Positions 48,594 through 57,358 are shown, numbered from the stretch's first letter. The stretch: 64,000 nucleotides of DNA from Pseudonocardia bannensis (GCF_012911875.1 NZ_JAAXKZ010000005.1:30114-94113); one strand, 5' to 3'. Notes: generated by a model from the sequence alone, not told the origin. Numbers and translations are program-made.

Positions 48594-50066
48594 TCACCCC
48601 AGCGGCCGGCGGCCCGGCAGCCGCAGCGCCAGCAGCGCGCCGCCCTCGGGCGCCCGGCCGGCCCACACCGCGCCGCCGTGCCGTCCGGCGACCTGCTTGA
48701 CGATCGCCAGCCCGAGCCCGGACCCGGGCATGGTGCGGGCGCCGTCGGCCCGGTAGAAGCGGTCGAACACCCGGGGCAGGTCCTGCTCCTCGATGCCCGG
48801 CCCGGCGTCGGCGACCTCGATCACGATCGTCCAGTCGTCGACCTGGATCATCTGTATCCGCACGGTGGCCCCGGGCGGGCTCCACTTGGCCGCGTTGTCC
48901 AGCAGGTTCAGCACGGCCCGCTCCAGCGCGGTCGCGTCGCCGATCAGCGTCCACGGCGTCAACATGACCGCGAACTCGACGTCCACTGCCCGGCGCCGGG
49001 CCCGCTCCAGGGCACGTTCGACGACATCGGTCAGCTCGACCGGCTCCGCCACGACCATCGGCGGGTCCTCGCGAGCGAGCTCCACCAGATCGCCCACGAG
49101 CTGGGACAGCTCCGCGACCTGCGCGCGGACGTCGTCAAGAATCTCGGCGCGGTCCGACTCGGGAAGCGTCGGCGCCCCCGGCTGGTCGGCGGCGGCCAGC
49201 AGTTCGAGGTTGGTCCGCAGCGACGTCAGCGGCGTGCGCAGCTCGTGGCCGGCGTCCGCGACCAGGCGGCGCTGCTGTTCCTGGGAGGCGGCGAGCGCAC
49301 CGAGCATCTCGTTGAAGCTGTGGGTGAGGCGGGCCAGCTCGTCGGAACCGCTGACATGGATCGGACGCAGGTCCCCGGTGGCCGCGACCCGCTCGGTGGC
49401 CGACGTCAACCGCTGCACCGGCCGCAGCCCGGCCCGGGCCACGGCGACCCCGGCCAGCGCGGCGAGGATCACGCCGATCCCGCCGACGGTCGGCAGCGCG
49501 ACACCGAGCTTGGTGAGCACCTGCTGGGTCGGCTCGAGCCGCTGGCCGATCACGAGAGCGCGTCCGCTGCCGGCCCGCACCGCGACGACGCGGTAGGTGC
49601 CGTCGCTCGCGTCCGCGGTGCGCGCCGAGTAAGGAACCTCCCCGCGGGCCACCGCGAGCTCGGTGTCGCCCAGCGGTGGCGCGGACGCCGCACCCTCGGC
49701 GGAGCGGGCCACCCCGTTCGCGGACAGCAGCGCGATCCGGATGTCTCCGGCACCCAGCACCTCGGGCGGGATGGTGGCCAGCGACTGCGGATCGGCGAGC
49801 TCGCTCTGCGCGGCCGCATACGCCCGCTGCAGGAGGTTGTCGTCCAGTGTCTCGAGGATGTTGGCCCGAACGGTGATGAACGCCGCGGCCGAGACGAGCA
49901 CGACGGCCCCGGCCGCGACCAGAGCGGCCAGGATGCCGATCCGGGCGCGCAGCGAGATCCGGTCGACCGTCTCGAACCGGCCGTGCATCCCGGGAGCCTC
50001 TCCGCCGGGCCCCGGGTACCCGTTCGACGGGCCGGGAGGGGGCGGGGGGTGTCGTGCCCAGGTCAC
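48594..50066 (-). CDS. mprB: Envelope-stress sensor histidine kinase MprB
   Basis: This two-pass membrane kinase senses surface stress and phosphorylates MprA. It has a Pro-rich start, TM1 (about 43-66), an extracytoplasmic sensor loop of roughly 100 residues, TM2 (about 170-195), a HAMP region, and the H-box DAGHELRTPLTSLR with His near 270. The ATPase end carries LLDNAAKWSPP, EVADAGPGI and GSGLGLAIVKQ. The GTG at 50066 gives 490 residues and has GGAG upstream. A GTG at 50087 directly after the mprA stop is an alternative. Transcription is coupled to mprA. Confidence 0.92.
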   Translation of the reverse strand: MTWARHPPPPPGPSNGYPGPGGEAPGMHGRFETVDRISLRARIGILAALVAAGAVVLVSAAAFITVRANILETLDDNLLQRAYAAAQSELADPQSLATIPPEVLGAGDIRIALLSANGVARSAEGAASAPPLGDTELAVARGEVPYSARTADASDGTYRVVAVRAGSGRALVIGQRLEPTQQVLTKLGVALPTVGGIGVILAALAGVAVARAGLRPVQRLTSATERVAATGDLRPIHVSGSDELARLTHSFNEMLGALAASQEQQRRLVADAGHELRTPLTSLRTNLELLAAADQPGAPTLPESDRAEILDDVRAQVAELSQLVGDLVELAREDPPMVVAEPVELTDVVERALERARRRAVDVEFAVMLTPWTLIGDATALERAVLNLLDNAAKWSPPGATVRIQMIQVDDWTIVIEVADAGPGIEEQDLPRVFDRFYRADGARTMPGSGLGLAIVKQVAGRHGGAVWAGRAPEGGALLALRLPGRRPLG

Positions 50067-50088
50067 TGCCGTGTCACTCCGGCACACC

Positions 50089-50787
50089 TCACGCCGGCGA
50101 CTCGCGTAACACGTAGCCGACCCCGCGCACGGTGTGGATCAGGCGCGGCTCGTTCTCCGCCTCGGTCTTGCGCCGCAGGTAGCCGATGTAGACCTCGAGG
50201 GCGTTGCCCGTGGTCGGGAAGTCGTATCCCCACACCTGCTCGAGGATCTGCGCCCGGGTCAGCACCCGCCGCGGATGCGCCAGCAGCAGTTCGAGCAGCG
50301 AGAACTCGGTGCGGGTCAGGCTGATGGACCGCTCGCCGCGGCGCACCTCGCGGGTGTCGGGGTCCAGCGACAGGTCGGCGAACTCCAGCGGCCTGCCCTG
50401 CCCGGCCGCGGCGGCCACGTCCTCCGGGCTGCGGCGGCGCAGCAGCGCGCGCAGCCGGGCCAGCAGCTCCTCGAGGGCGAACGGCTTGGGCAGGTAGTCG
50501 TCGGCGCCGGCGTCGAGACCGGCGACCCGGTCGGAGACGGCGTCCCGAGCGGTGAGCACCAGGATGGGCAGCTCGTCCCCGCTGCCCCGCAGCCGCCGGC
50601 AGACCTCGAGCCCGTCCAGCCGCGGCATCATGACGTCGAGCACCATCGCGTCGGGGCGCTGGCTGGCGACCGACTCGAGCGCGGCGTGCCCGTCGTTCGC
50701 CAGCTCGACCTGGTAGCCGTTGAAGGCGAGCGAGCGGCGCAGGGACTCACGCACCGCACGATCGTCGTCGACGACGAGGATTCGCAT
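50089..50787 (-). CDS. mprA: Envelope-stress response regulator MprA
   Basis: This OmpR/PhoB-class regulator has 232 residues. The receiver domain has acidic residues 7-9, phosphoacceptor Asp51 (MVLDVMMP), and Lys101 in YLPKPF. The winged-helix effector domain ends [11 protein letters not shown]. In mycobacteria MprA controls its own operon, pepD and sigma factors. A CTCTCAG direct repeat just upstream of the start resembles the MprA box, consistent with autoregulation. Confidence 0.94.
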   Translation of the reverse strand: MRILVVDDDRAVRESLRRSLAFNGYQVELANDGHAALESVASQRPDAMVLDVMMPRLDGLEVCRRLRGSGDELPILVLTARDAVSDRVAGLDAGADDYLPKPFALEELLARLRALLRRRSPEDVAAAAGQGRPLEFADLSLDPDTREVRRGERSISLTRTEFSLLELLLAHPRRVLTRAQILEQVWGYDFPTTGNALEVYIGYLRRKTEAENEPRLIHTVRGVGYVLRESPA

Positions 50788-50809
50788 GCGGCCAGTGTGG
50801 ACGCATGAT

Positions 50810-50828
50810 CTGAGAGGCGCCTGAGAGG
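50810..50828 (-). promoter_or_regulatory. MprA-box-like direct repeat
   Basis: Two identical octamers CCTCTCAG (minus strand; plus-strand copies at 50810-50817 and 50821-50828) are spaced 11 bases apart, one helical turn, 22 bases ahead of the mprA start. MprA boxes of mycobacteria are direct repeats of a TCTCAG type. Confidence 0.6.
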
Positions 50829-50894
50829 CCGCCGTGGCGGCTGACCGGGCCGGTTACTCAAAGCCCGTGCGGCGATGCGCGAGGATGGACGCTC

Positions 50895-52034
50895 GTGTGG
50901 TTCGTGTACGCCGCCCTGGCCGTGATGATCGGTTCGCACCTCTACGTCTACCGGCGGGCGGTGCACGACGTGTTCGTCACGCGACGGGCGCGGCTGACCG
51001 GCGCGGCGGTCGTGGTGGTGTTCGGGCTCGCGGTGCTGGCCACGTTCCTCACCCGTCGCATCCTCGGCCCGGACGAGGCCCGGCCGCTGCACTACGTCGG
51101 GTACCTGTGGCTCGCCCTGGTGCTGTACGCGTCGGCGGTGCTGCTGGTCGGGGAACTGGTCCGGCTCGGCCTGCGGGTCGCCCGGGGACGACCGGACCCG
51201 GAGCGTCGACGGTTCCTGTCGCGCGTGCTGGCCGGGACCGCGGGCCTCGTCGCGCTGGGGGCCGTCGGCTACGGCGCGGTGATGGCCCGCCGACCCGGGG
51301 TCGAGCGCCGCGAGGTGCTGCTCGACCGGCTCGATCCGGCGTTCGACGGCTTCACCATCGCCGCGATCGCCGACGTCCACCTGGGGCCGCTCGTCGGCCG
51401 CGCCGACCTCGCCGGCTTCGTCGCGACGATCAACGATGCGCAACCGGACCTGGTCGCCCTGGTCGGGGACCTTGTGGACGGCGACGTCGAGGACCTGGCC
51501 TCCTACGCCGAGCCGCTGCGTGACCTGCGCGCGCCTGCCTACTTCGTCACGGGCAACCACGAGTACTTCTCCGGCGCCGCGGGCTGGGTCGAGTACCTCC
51601 CGACCCTCGGCGTGCGGGTGCTGCGCAACGAACGGGTGGAGATCCGCCGCGGCGCGGCCGTGCTGGACATCGCCGGCTGCGACGACCGGACCGCGGCCGT
51701 GTCGGGGGTGCCCGGGCACGGGTTCGACCTCGATGCGGCGCTGGCCGGCCGGGACCCGTCGCGGCCGGTGGTACTGCTGGCCCACCAGCCGGTGATGGTC
51801 GACGCGGCGGCTCGGGCCGGCGTCGACCTGCAGATCTCCGGGCACACCCACGGCGGGCAGATGTGGCCGCTGACCTACGTCGCACTGCTCGACCAGCCGG
51901 TCCTCGCCGGCCTCACCAAGATCAGGAACACCTGGCTGTACGTGACGCGCGGAGTCGGGTTCTGGGGGCCGCCGGTCCGGGTCGGCTCACCGCCGGAGAT
52001 CACGCTGCTGACGCTGCGGGCCCGCCGGGGCTGA
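50895..52034 (+). CDS. Membrane-anchored metallophosphoesterase
   Basis: This 379-residue protein has four hydrophobic helices (about 2-18, 34-52, 68-90 and 108-128) followed by a calcineurin-like phosphoesterase domain. Metal motifs are IADVHLGP, VGDLVDG, VTGNHEYFSG, LAHQP and SGHTHGGQMWP, the YkuE/YaeI-type set for enzymes that act on membrane phospholipid or nucleotide headgroups. The GTG follows GAGGAT by eight bases, readable as a distant ribosome site or a -10. It diverges from mprA. Confidence 0.88.
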   Translation: MWFVYAALAVMIGSHLYVYRRAVHDVFVTRRARLTGAAVVVVFGLAVLATFLTRRILGPDEARPLHYVGYLWLALVLYASAVLLVGELVRLGLRVARGRPDPERRRFLSRVLAGTAGLVALGAVGYGAVMARRPGVERREVLLDRLDPAFDGFTIAAIADVHLGPLVGRADLAGFVATINDAQPDLVALVGDLVDGDVEDLASYAEPLRDLRAPAYFVTGNHEYFSGAAGWVEYLPTLGVRVLRNERVEIRRGAAVLDIAGCDDRTAAVSGVPGHGFDLDAALAGRDPSRPVVLLAHQPVMVDAAARAGVDLQISGHTHGGQMWPLTYVALLDQPVLAGLTKIRNTWLYVTRGVGFWGPPVRVGSPPEITLLTLRARRG

Positions 52035-52160
52035 CCGCGGGCCCTCCAGGCCGCCGCCTCTGGGCCATCCGGCCCTCCGGGCTCGGGCGTTCGGTGGCTG
52101 CACAGAGGGTGAAGGCGTGCAGAAAATGTCGCTCTCCCCTACGCGGAGGGCGATGCGGAC

Positions 52161-53261
52161 GTGGCGGACCCGACCGGGCGGCGCGTGGCGATCCTGTCCT
52201 ATCGCCTCGGCATGGCCGACGGGGTGTCGGTGGCCGCGGCGCAATGGGAGAGCGCGCTGCGCCGGCTCGGGATGCGGGTGCGCACGGTGGCCGGGGCCGG
52301 CCGGCCGGACGTCATCGTGCGCGGACTCGCGCTCGACTCCCGGCAGGCGCCGTCCCGCCGCGAGCTGGAGGCGGTGCTCGACGGCGCCGACATCGTCGTG
52401 GTGGACAACCTGTGCTCGCTGCCGATGAACCCGCGCGTGGGAGAGGCGGTGGCGGCCTACCTGGCGGGCCGGCCCGCCGTGCTCCGCCATCATGACCTGC
52501 CGTGGGAGCGCGAGCGGTACGCAGCGACCGTCGGGTGGCCGCCGGACGACCCGGCCTGGCGGCACGTCACGATCAACGAGCTGGCCCGGCGGTCGCTGGC
52601 CGAGCGCGGCGTCTCGGCCACCACGATCTACCACGGCTTCGACGTCCGCCCCCGCCCGGAACACCGGGAGCCGCTGCGGGCCCGGTTACGGATCGGCGAC
52701 GGGCCGCTCGTGCTGCAGCCCACGCGGGCGATCGCCCGGAAGAACGTCAGCGTGGGGCTGGCCCTCACCGCGGCGCTGGGCGGGACGTACTGGCTGACCG
52801 GGCCGGTCGAGGACGGCTACCAGGCCGGGCTGAACGGCCTGCTGCGCGCCACCACGGTTCCGGTCCGCCGCCGCCTCCCCTTCGGCGTGGGAATGGACAG
52901 CGCGTACGCGGCCTGCGACGTCGTGGTGCTCCCGTCGTCCTGGGAGGGGTTCGGGCTGCCACTGATCGAGTCGGCGCTGCACCGCCGACCCATCGCGGTG
53001 GCCGGCTTCCCGGTCGCGCGCGAGCTCGCCGCGTTCGGATTCCGCTGGTTCGACCCCGCCACCCCGGAACCGTTGCGCGCCTGGCTGGCCGATCCCGACC
53101 CGGAGCTGCTGGACCACAACGAGGCGATCGCCCGGAGGTTCTTCGGGCTCGACGTACTCAGCCATCGGCTGCGTCTGCTGCTGTCGGGCGCCCCGGTGGG
53201 TCACCATCCGAGCCCGGCCCACGACGAGGGGTACGAGGGATGCGACTGCTCGATGGCGTGA
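52161..53261 (+). CDS. GT4-type glycosyltransferase
   Basis: This 366-residue GT-B enzyme is probably retaining. The N-terminal half has AILSYRLGMADGVSVAAAQWE, and the C-terminal half has the nucleotide-sugar end LPSSWEGFGLPLIESALHRRPI, the EX7E-like motif of GT4. There is no signal or membrane helix. The start is uncertain; the GTG at 52161 is used. Its last 22 bases overlap the acyltransferase gene, so three genes (glycosyltransferase, acyltransferase, methyltransferase) form a tight unit for making or decorating a small glycan. The acceptor is unknown. Confidence 0.82.
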   Translation: MADPTGRRVAILSYRLGMADGVSVAAAQWESALRRLGMRVRTVAGAGRPDVIVRGLALDSRQAPSRRELEAVLDGADIVVVDNLCSLPMNPRVGEAVAAYLAGRPAVLRHHDLPWERERYAATVGWPPDDPAWRHVTINELARRSLAERGVSATTIYHGFDVRPRPEHREPLRARLRIGDGPLVLQPTRAIARKNVSVGLALTAALGGTYWLTGPVEDGYQAGLNGLLRATTVPVRRRLPFGVGMDSAYAACDVVVLPSSWEGFGLPLIESALHRRPIAVAGFPVARELAAFGFRWFDPATPEPLRAWLADPDPELLDHNEAIARRFFGLDVLSHRLRLLLSGAPVGHHPSPAHDEGYEGCDCSMA

Positions 53262-53737
53262 TCACCCGGCTGCTCGGCGGCACCGTCGACGCGTTGGTGG
53301 CCGAGAAGCTCGCCGAACGGATCGAGCAGCTGAAGCTGGATGCGCTGTACCGGCCCCGCTGGCACGGCGATCGGGCACGGTTGCACCTCGCCGACACCGC
53401 GGTGGTGAACAACGCGCTGTTCAACCTGTCCGGTGGCACGGTCACCGTGGGGGAGTACGCGTTCTTCGGCCACGACGTCGCGGTCCTCACGGGAACGCAC
53501 GACATCGAGAGGTTCGGCCGCGAGCGGCAGCTGGCCATCACCCGCTCCGGCCGGGACGTGGTGATCGGCGACGGCGTGTGGCTCGCCAGCCACGTGCTGG
53601 TGCTGGGGCCGGTGACGATCGGGGAGCACGCCGTCGTGGCCGCCGGTTCGCTGGTCCGCGACGACGTCGAGCCCTACACGGTGGTCGCCGGCCGCCCCGC
53701 GCGGCCCGTCAAGCAGATCACCCGGACCGCACGGTGA
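53240..53737 (+). CDS. Left-handed beta-helix acyltransferase
   Basis: This 165-residue hexapeptide-repeat enzyme is of the WbbJ/CysE-like group that O- or N-acetylates sugars. It has a helical N-terminus (TVDALVAEKLAERIEQLKLD), then repeats such as GGTVTVGEYAFFGHDVAVLTG, GDGVWLASHVLVLGPVTIG and VVAAGSLVRDDV. A catalytic-type His is in LTGTHDIE. The ATG at 53240 has GAGGGG upstream, within the glycosyltransferase gene. Its stop overlaps the methyltransferase GTG by four bases. Confidence 0.85.
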   Translation: MRLLDGVITRLLGGTVDALVAEKLAERIEQLKLDALYRPRWHGDRARLHLADTAVVNNALFNLSGGTVTVGEYAFFGHDVAVLTGTHDIERFGRERQLAITRSGRDVVIGDGVWLASHVLVLGPVTIGEHAVVAAGSLVRDDVEPYTVVAGRPARPVKQITRTAR

Positions 53738-54240
53738 GGCTCGAGATCGGTGCCGGGGAGAAGCCGCATCCCGACTACGACGTGCACGTCGACATGCTCG
53801 CGCTCCCCGACATCGAGGTCCGCTGCAGCATCGACCGCCTCCCCTTCGCGAGCGGGTCGATGGACGCGCTCCGCGCGAACCACGTGCTCGAGCACCAGAG
53901 CTACGAACTCATCGACGAGACCCTCTGCGAATGGGCCCGGGTGCTGTGCCCGGGCGCGCGGCTGGACATCGGCGTGCCCGACGCGAAGTTCGTCGCGCGG
54001 CAGTGGGTCGCCGGCGAGATCGGCGCCGTCGAGGCCAACCACTGGATCCTCGGCGGGCACTCCGAGCGCGCCGCACACCGCGGTGTCGACGCCAAGGGCG
54101 TGCCGCTGTGGATCTGGAACGCACACCACACGATGTTCGACGCCCGTTCGCTGCACGCCGCCGTCAGTGCGCATTTCGAGGTGCTGGAGCTGTTCACCTA
54201 CGACATCCGCAACCTGCGCTGCTACGCCCGCAAACCCTGA
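53734..54240 (+). CDS. SAM-dependent methyltransferase
   Basis: This 168-residue class I methyltransferase is compact. Motif I is RLEIGAGEKPHPDYDVHVD, followed by LPFASGSMDALRANHVLEH and LCPGARLDIGVPD. Proteins like this often sit in polysaccharide clusters. It is translated from a GTG overlapping the acyltransferase stop and is the last gene of the three-gene glycan unit. Confidence 0.82.
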   Translation: MRLEIGAGEKPHPDYDVHVDMLALPDIEVRCSIDRLPFASGSMDALRANHVLEHQSYELIDETLCEWARVLCPGARLDIGVPDAKFVARQWVAGEIGAVEANHWILGGHSERAAHRGVDAKGVPLWIWNAHHTMFDARSLHAAVSAHFEVLELFTYDIRNLRCYARKP

Positions 54241-54391
54241 CGGCCGCCGCCCGGCACACCCGTACGCTGGTGGCACAGCGTCGCGAGCGCGGTGCCGAGG
54301 TCGTCGAATCCCCGGTACGACGGCGGACACCCGAGCGACCCGCGGCCGCTGCCGGGGATCCGGGCCTTCGCCGCTGGAAGGGGCGCGCACC

Positions 54392-54487
54392 ATGGCTGCT
54401 GAACCGCCGATCCTGGTGCTCGGGACGACCTGCCGGCCGGGCGGCGCCGTCGATGCGGTTCTCTCCCGGCTCAGGACATCGCCATGA
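54392..54487 (+). CDS. Short 31-residue ORF coupled to the DUF5996 gene
   Basis: An ATG with AAGGGG nine bases upstream opens a 31-codon frame (MAAEPPILVLGTTCRPGG, then AVDAVLSRLRTSP), whose stop overlaps the next gene's ATG as ATGA. The beginning resembles the P-loop start of sulfotransferase-like proteins (PPILVLG...), so it may be a truncated gene now serving as a translated leader. Not recognised otherwise. Confidence 0.4.
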   Translation: MAAEPPILVLGTTCRPGGAVDAVLSRLRTSP

Positions 54488-55446
54488 CCCGGCCGGCGTC
54501 CTCGGCGTACCCCGAGATCCCCTACACGTCCTGGAGCGACACCCTGGCCACCCTGCACCGGTTCGCTCAGGTGGTGGGCAAGATCCGGCTGGCGGCCGGC
54601 CCCCGGCGCAACCACTGGTGGAACGTGCCCTTCCACCTGACCGGGCGGGGGATCACCACCCGCCCGATGGGCGAGGACCCGATCTTCGCGATCGACTTCG
54701 ACTTCCTCGACCATCGACTCGACATCACCGCCGTCAGCGGGCTGCGTCACGCGTTTCCGCTGGTCGGGCGGTCGGTGGCCGGCTTCACCGCCGAGCTCAC
54801 CCGGGGACTCGACGCTGTCGGCGTGGACGTCGCGATCGAACACCCGCGGCCGTTCGACCTGCCCGACGCCGCCCGGCCCTTCGCCGAGGACACCGAGCAC
54901 GTGACATACGACCCGGCCGCGGCGACCAGGTACTGGCGGGTGCTGAGCCGGGTGAACCTGATCCTGGAGGAGTTCGCCGGGCGCTGGTCGGGGAAGACGA
55001 GCCCGGTCCACCACTTCTGGCACTCGTTCGACATCGCCGTCACGCGGTTCGGCGACGGGCACGTGGAGCACCCGCCGACGACCGACCCGGTCACCCGGGA
55101 AGCCTATTCGCGGGAGCTGCTCAGCTTCGGGTTCTGGTTCGGCGACGAATCCTTCCCCGAGCCGGCGTTCTACTCCTACACCGTCCCGGAACCCGACGGC
55201 CTCGCCGACGAGCCGCTGCAACCCGCCCCCGCCCGATGGACCGAACGGAACGGCAGCCGCCTCGCCGTGCTCCGCTACGACGACGCCCGGGCGCTGCCCG
55301 ACCCCCGGGCCGCGGTGCTCGACTTCTACGAGAGCGCCTACCGGGCCGGTGTGCGCCGAGCCGGCTGGGACCTCGAGCGCCATGACAGCGTCGGTGGGGC
55401 AACCGACCCGTACGCGTGGGGGCCCGGCGGACAAGCGCCGGGGTAG
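54484..55446 (+). CDS. DUF5996 family protein
   Basis: This 320-residue soluble protein is of a widespread actinobacterial family without known activity. Recognised features are YPEIPYTSWSDTLATLH at the start, VGKIRLA...NHWWNVPFHLT, IFAIDFDFLDHRL, and SPVHHFWHSFDIAVTRF with an FGFWFGDE...PAFYSYT block. The His/Trp-rich centre suggests metal or ligand binding, but no residues are established. Translation is coupled to the 31-codon ORF. It converges with the broken EamA gene. Confidence 0.75.
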   Translation: MTRPASSAYPEIPYTSWSDTLATLHRFAQVVGKIRLAAGPRRNHWWNVPFHLTGRGITTRPMGEDPIFAIDFDFLDHRLDITAVSGLRHAFPLVGRSVAGFTAELTRGLDAVGVDVAIEHPRPFDLPDAARPFAEDTEHVTYDPAAATRYWRVLSRVNLILEEFAGRWSGKTSPVHHFWHSFDIAVTRFGDGHVEHPPTTDPVTREAYSRELLSFGFWFGDESFPEPAFYSYTVPEPDGLADEPLQPAPARWTERNGSRLAVLRYDDARALPDPRAAVLDFYESAYRAGVRRAGWDLERHDSVGGATDPYAWGPGGQAPG

Positions 55447-55478
55447 CCGCGCCTCACGGGGATGCCCCGGTTCCGCAC

Positions 55479-56173
55479 TCAGATCGCGACGAGCGACGCC
55501 GCTGCTGCCGCAGCGAGCAGACCCCCGGTCTGGGCGGCGCTGAGGCGTTCGCGGAGCAGCATCAGCACGAGCACGACGGGGACGGCGGGGTAGAGCGCAG
55601 CCAGCACGGTGGCCGTGCTGAGCAGCTGCTGGCGACTCGCGAACAGATAGCAGATGATCGCGGCGGTGCCCGCTGTTCCCGACGCCATCGCGACGGCTGC
55701 GGGTCGGGCCGGCAGGCTCCACTGCACACCGGTCCGGATGATGAGCATGGCGATGATCAGGACCGAGGTCAGCCTGCTCAGCACGACCGGCCACAGACCG
55801 GAGCCCAGGTCGACGTGGGCCAGGGCCAGGAACTGCACGGCGAACCCGGCGCCGGCGATCAGTGCATCGCCGATGCCGGCGACGCTGCGGCGATGCCGGC
55901 GACGCTGCGGCGATGCCGCGACGTGATGCCCCCCTCGGAGCCGTCGTGGGACGTCTCGTGCGGGCGGGAGACCAGCCAGATCGCGGGCAGGGCCACCGCG
56001 ATCCCGGCCGGCGCCGCCGGGGTGGGCCGATCTCCCAGGGCGAGCAGCGCCACCAGGACCGGCAGCGCCGCCCCGGCGAGGGCGCTGACCGGCACCACGA
56101 CGCTCATCGGCCCGGTGCCGATGGCGCGGAACAGGAACGCCACCCCGACCCCCGTTCCCAGACCGGACGGGCG
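55479..56173 (-). pseudogene. Broken EamA/DMT transporter (5'-truncated and frameshifted)
   Basis: Two fragments in different frames belong to one transporter: GVAFLFRAIGTGPMSVVVPV... (to about 55860) and ...AGAGFAVQFLALAHVDLGSGLW to VLAALYPAVPVVLVLMLLRERL. A directly repeated 20-bp unit lies exactly at the break; removing one copy restores a continuous frame. About the first 60 residues are also missing: the remnant begins immediately after the TetR stop, in the same frame. It is related in sequence to the intact exporter at 36859-37686. Confidence 0.85.
55871..55918. repeat. 20-bp tandem duplication inside the EamA pseudogene
   Basis: The unit CGATGCCGGCGACGCTGCGG occurs at 55871-55890 and 55891-55910, with a further partial 8-base copy. 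Because 20 is not a multiple of three, the duplication shifts the reading frame. Confidence 0.95.
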
Positions 56174-56179
56174 CTTCGC

Positions 56180-56836
56180 CTACGACTGATGGACGGCGCG
56201 AGCGACGAGTGCTTCGGCAGCCGCCCGGGCACTGGCCGCGGCGTTCGCCTCGTCCGCCATGGAGTAGCAGACGATGGCTCCCTCGTGCAGGCTCAGTAGC
56301 TGCACGGCGAGGGCGTCCGGGTCCGCGATCCCGGCTTCCGCGAGCAGCTCACGGAACAGATCCCGCAGCCACTTCTTCCCGGCGACGACCACCTGACGCC
56401 CGGGATGCTCGGGCTCGGGGAGCTCGGCGAAGGCGTTGACGAAGCTGCAGCCCCTGCTGCTGGGCGCGAGCCACTCGGGCAGCACGTCGAACGGCACCAG
56501 CACGCGCCGCACCGGGTCGGCGGACACGGCGTCCAGGCGTGCGGTGACGAGGTCGCGCCAGCGGCGGTCCCGGGCCTCCAGATAGGCCACGATCAGCCCG
56601 TCCTTGGAGCCGAAGCGGTCGTACAGGGTCCGCTTGGTGACCCCGGACTCGGCGGCGATGGTGTCCACCCCGACGGCATGGATGCCCCGCCAGTAGAACA
56701 GCTCGGAAGCGACATCGAGGATGCGTTGAGCACCCGGCGTCAGTCGGATTTCTCGGCCATCGGTGATCTTCGTACTGATGTCGCCCTCCCACTTGTATTC
56801 ACAGACCTGTGTACCTACTGTCGGACCTGACTTCAC
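56180..56836 (-). CDS. TetR family regulator
   Basis: This 218-residue regulator has a helix-turn-helix at GVDTIAAESGVTKRTLYDRFGSK (about 56-78) preceded by the usual RILDVASELFYWRG. Only the GTG at 56836 fits the frame. It lies five bases after a -10-like TACACT (56842-56847), so the mRNA may be leaderless. A strong GGGAGGG site further in precedes only an ATC. The first 28 residues are not family-like. It diverges from a 71-residue gene and is followed directly by the remains of an EamA exporter it may once have controlled. Confidence 0.82.
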   Translation of the reverse strand: MKSGPTVGTQVCEYKWEGDISTKITDGREIRLTPGAQRILDVASELFYWRGIHAVGVDTIAAESGVTKRTLYDRFGSKDGLIVAYLEARDRRWRDLVTARLDAVSADPVRRVLVPFDVLPEWLAPSSRGCSFVNAFAELPEPEHPGRQVVVAGKKWLRDLFRELLAEAGIADPDALAVQLLSLHEGAIVCYSMADEANAAASARAAAEALVARAVHQS

Positions 56837-56848
56837 AGATCAGTGTAG
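56790..56848. promoter_or_regulatory. Repeated ACAGRTC/CTGTG motifs at the TetR divergon
   Basis: TTCACAGACCTGTG (about 56798-56811, containing the palindrome CACAG-AC-CTGTG) and TTCACAGATC (about 56832-56841) are two related half-operator copies around the TetR start. They are candidates for autoregulation and control of the divergent small gene. Confidence 0.4.
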
Positions 56849-56859
56849 GAGCGGATGCA

Positions 56860-57075
56860 ATGGGACGGACGCTGCAGCGGCTGGGTGCGCTGGTGCGAGA
56901 CGTCGGCTACGGGATCCACGCCGGCAACGCCATCCGGCACGGCCTGCCGGCGCCCGAGGGGGTCCGGCGGCGTCCGAGCGCGCCGCCGGATCGTCCGGGT
57001 CACGATCACGAGCAGGCGGACGTGTTGATCCTGTACCGGGTGCGGCCCGCCGGAGGTCCACAGCCGTCGGCGTGA
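56860..57075 (+). CDS. Small hypothetical protein divergent from TetR
   Basis: This 71-residue basic protein begins MGRTLQRLGALVRDVGYGIHA and continues NAIRHGLPAPEGVRR. It has GGAGC eleven bases ahead of the ATG, inside the TetR operator region. I do not know the family; the N-terminal helix is amphipathic and the C-terminus is disordered. Its position suggests it is the present target of the TetR protein. Confidence 0.5.
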   Translation: MGRTLQRLGALVRDVGYGIHAGNAIRHGLPAPEGVRRRPSAPPDRPGHDHEQADVLILYRVRPAGGPQPSA

Positions 57076-57184
57076 TCTCACGCGTGCCCCTCACAGCGGC
57101 GTGCCGCCGTCCGCTGTCCGCATTCAGCCGGGACGGCGCCCAGCGGCTGTTTCGCCGTACCGGCGCGCGCCGATAGCCCGGCGG

Positions 57185-57358
57185 TCGGACCCGGGCGCAT
57201 TTGCCCGACTCGCCGCCGTGGCTCTCGACGGCGCCGTCCGCCCTCGCATCGCCGCCCGCTACGACCTGACCGACATCCACACCGCCCGGAGCGCGATCCT
57301 GCGGCGGGCCCACGTCGGCAAGATCGTCATCATCCCGCCACGCCCCCCTGACCCGTGA
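57185..57358 (+). pseudogene. C-terminal remnant of a quinone oxidoreductase/zinc-type alcohol dehydrogenase
   Basis: The frame reading AFARLAAVALDGAVRPRIAA then RYDLTDIHTARSAILRRAHVGKIVIIPP matches the last ~50 residues of MDR-family NADPH:quinone oxidoreductases (pattern L...DG.L.P.I...Y.L.D...A......HVGKIV). The first ~270 residues are absent. The rest of 57076-57557 shows no gene; TATCCT at 57416-57421 could be a -10 for the following lipoprotein gene. Confidence 0.6.
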
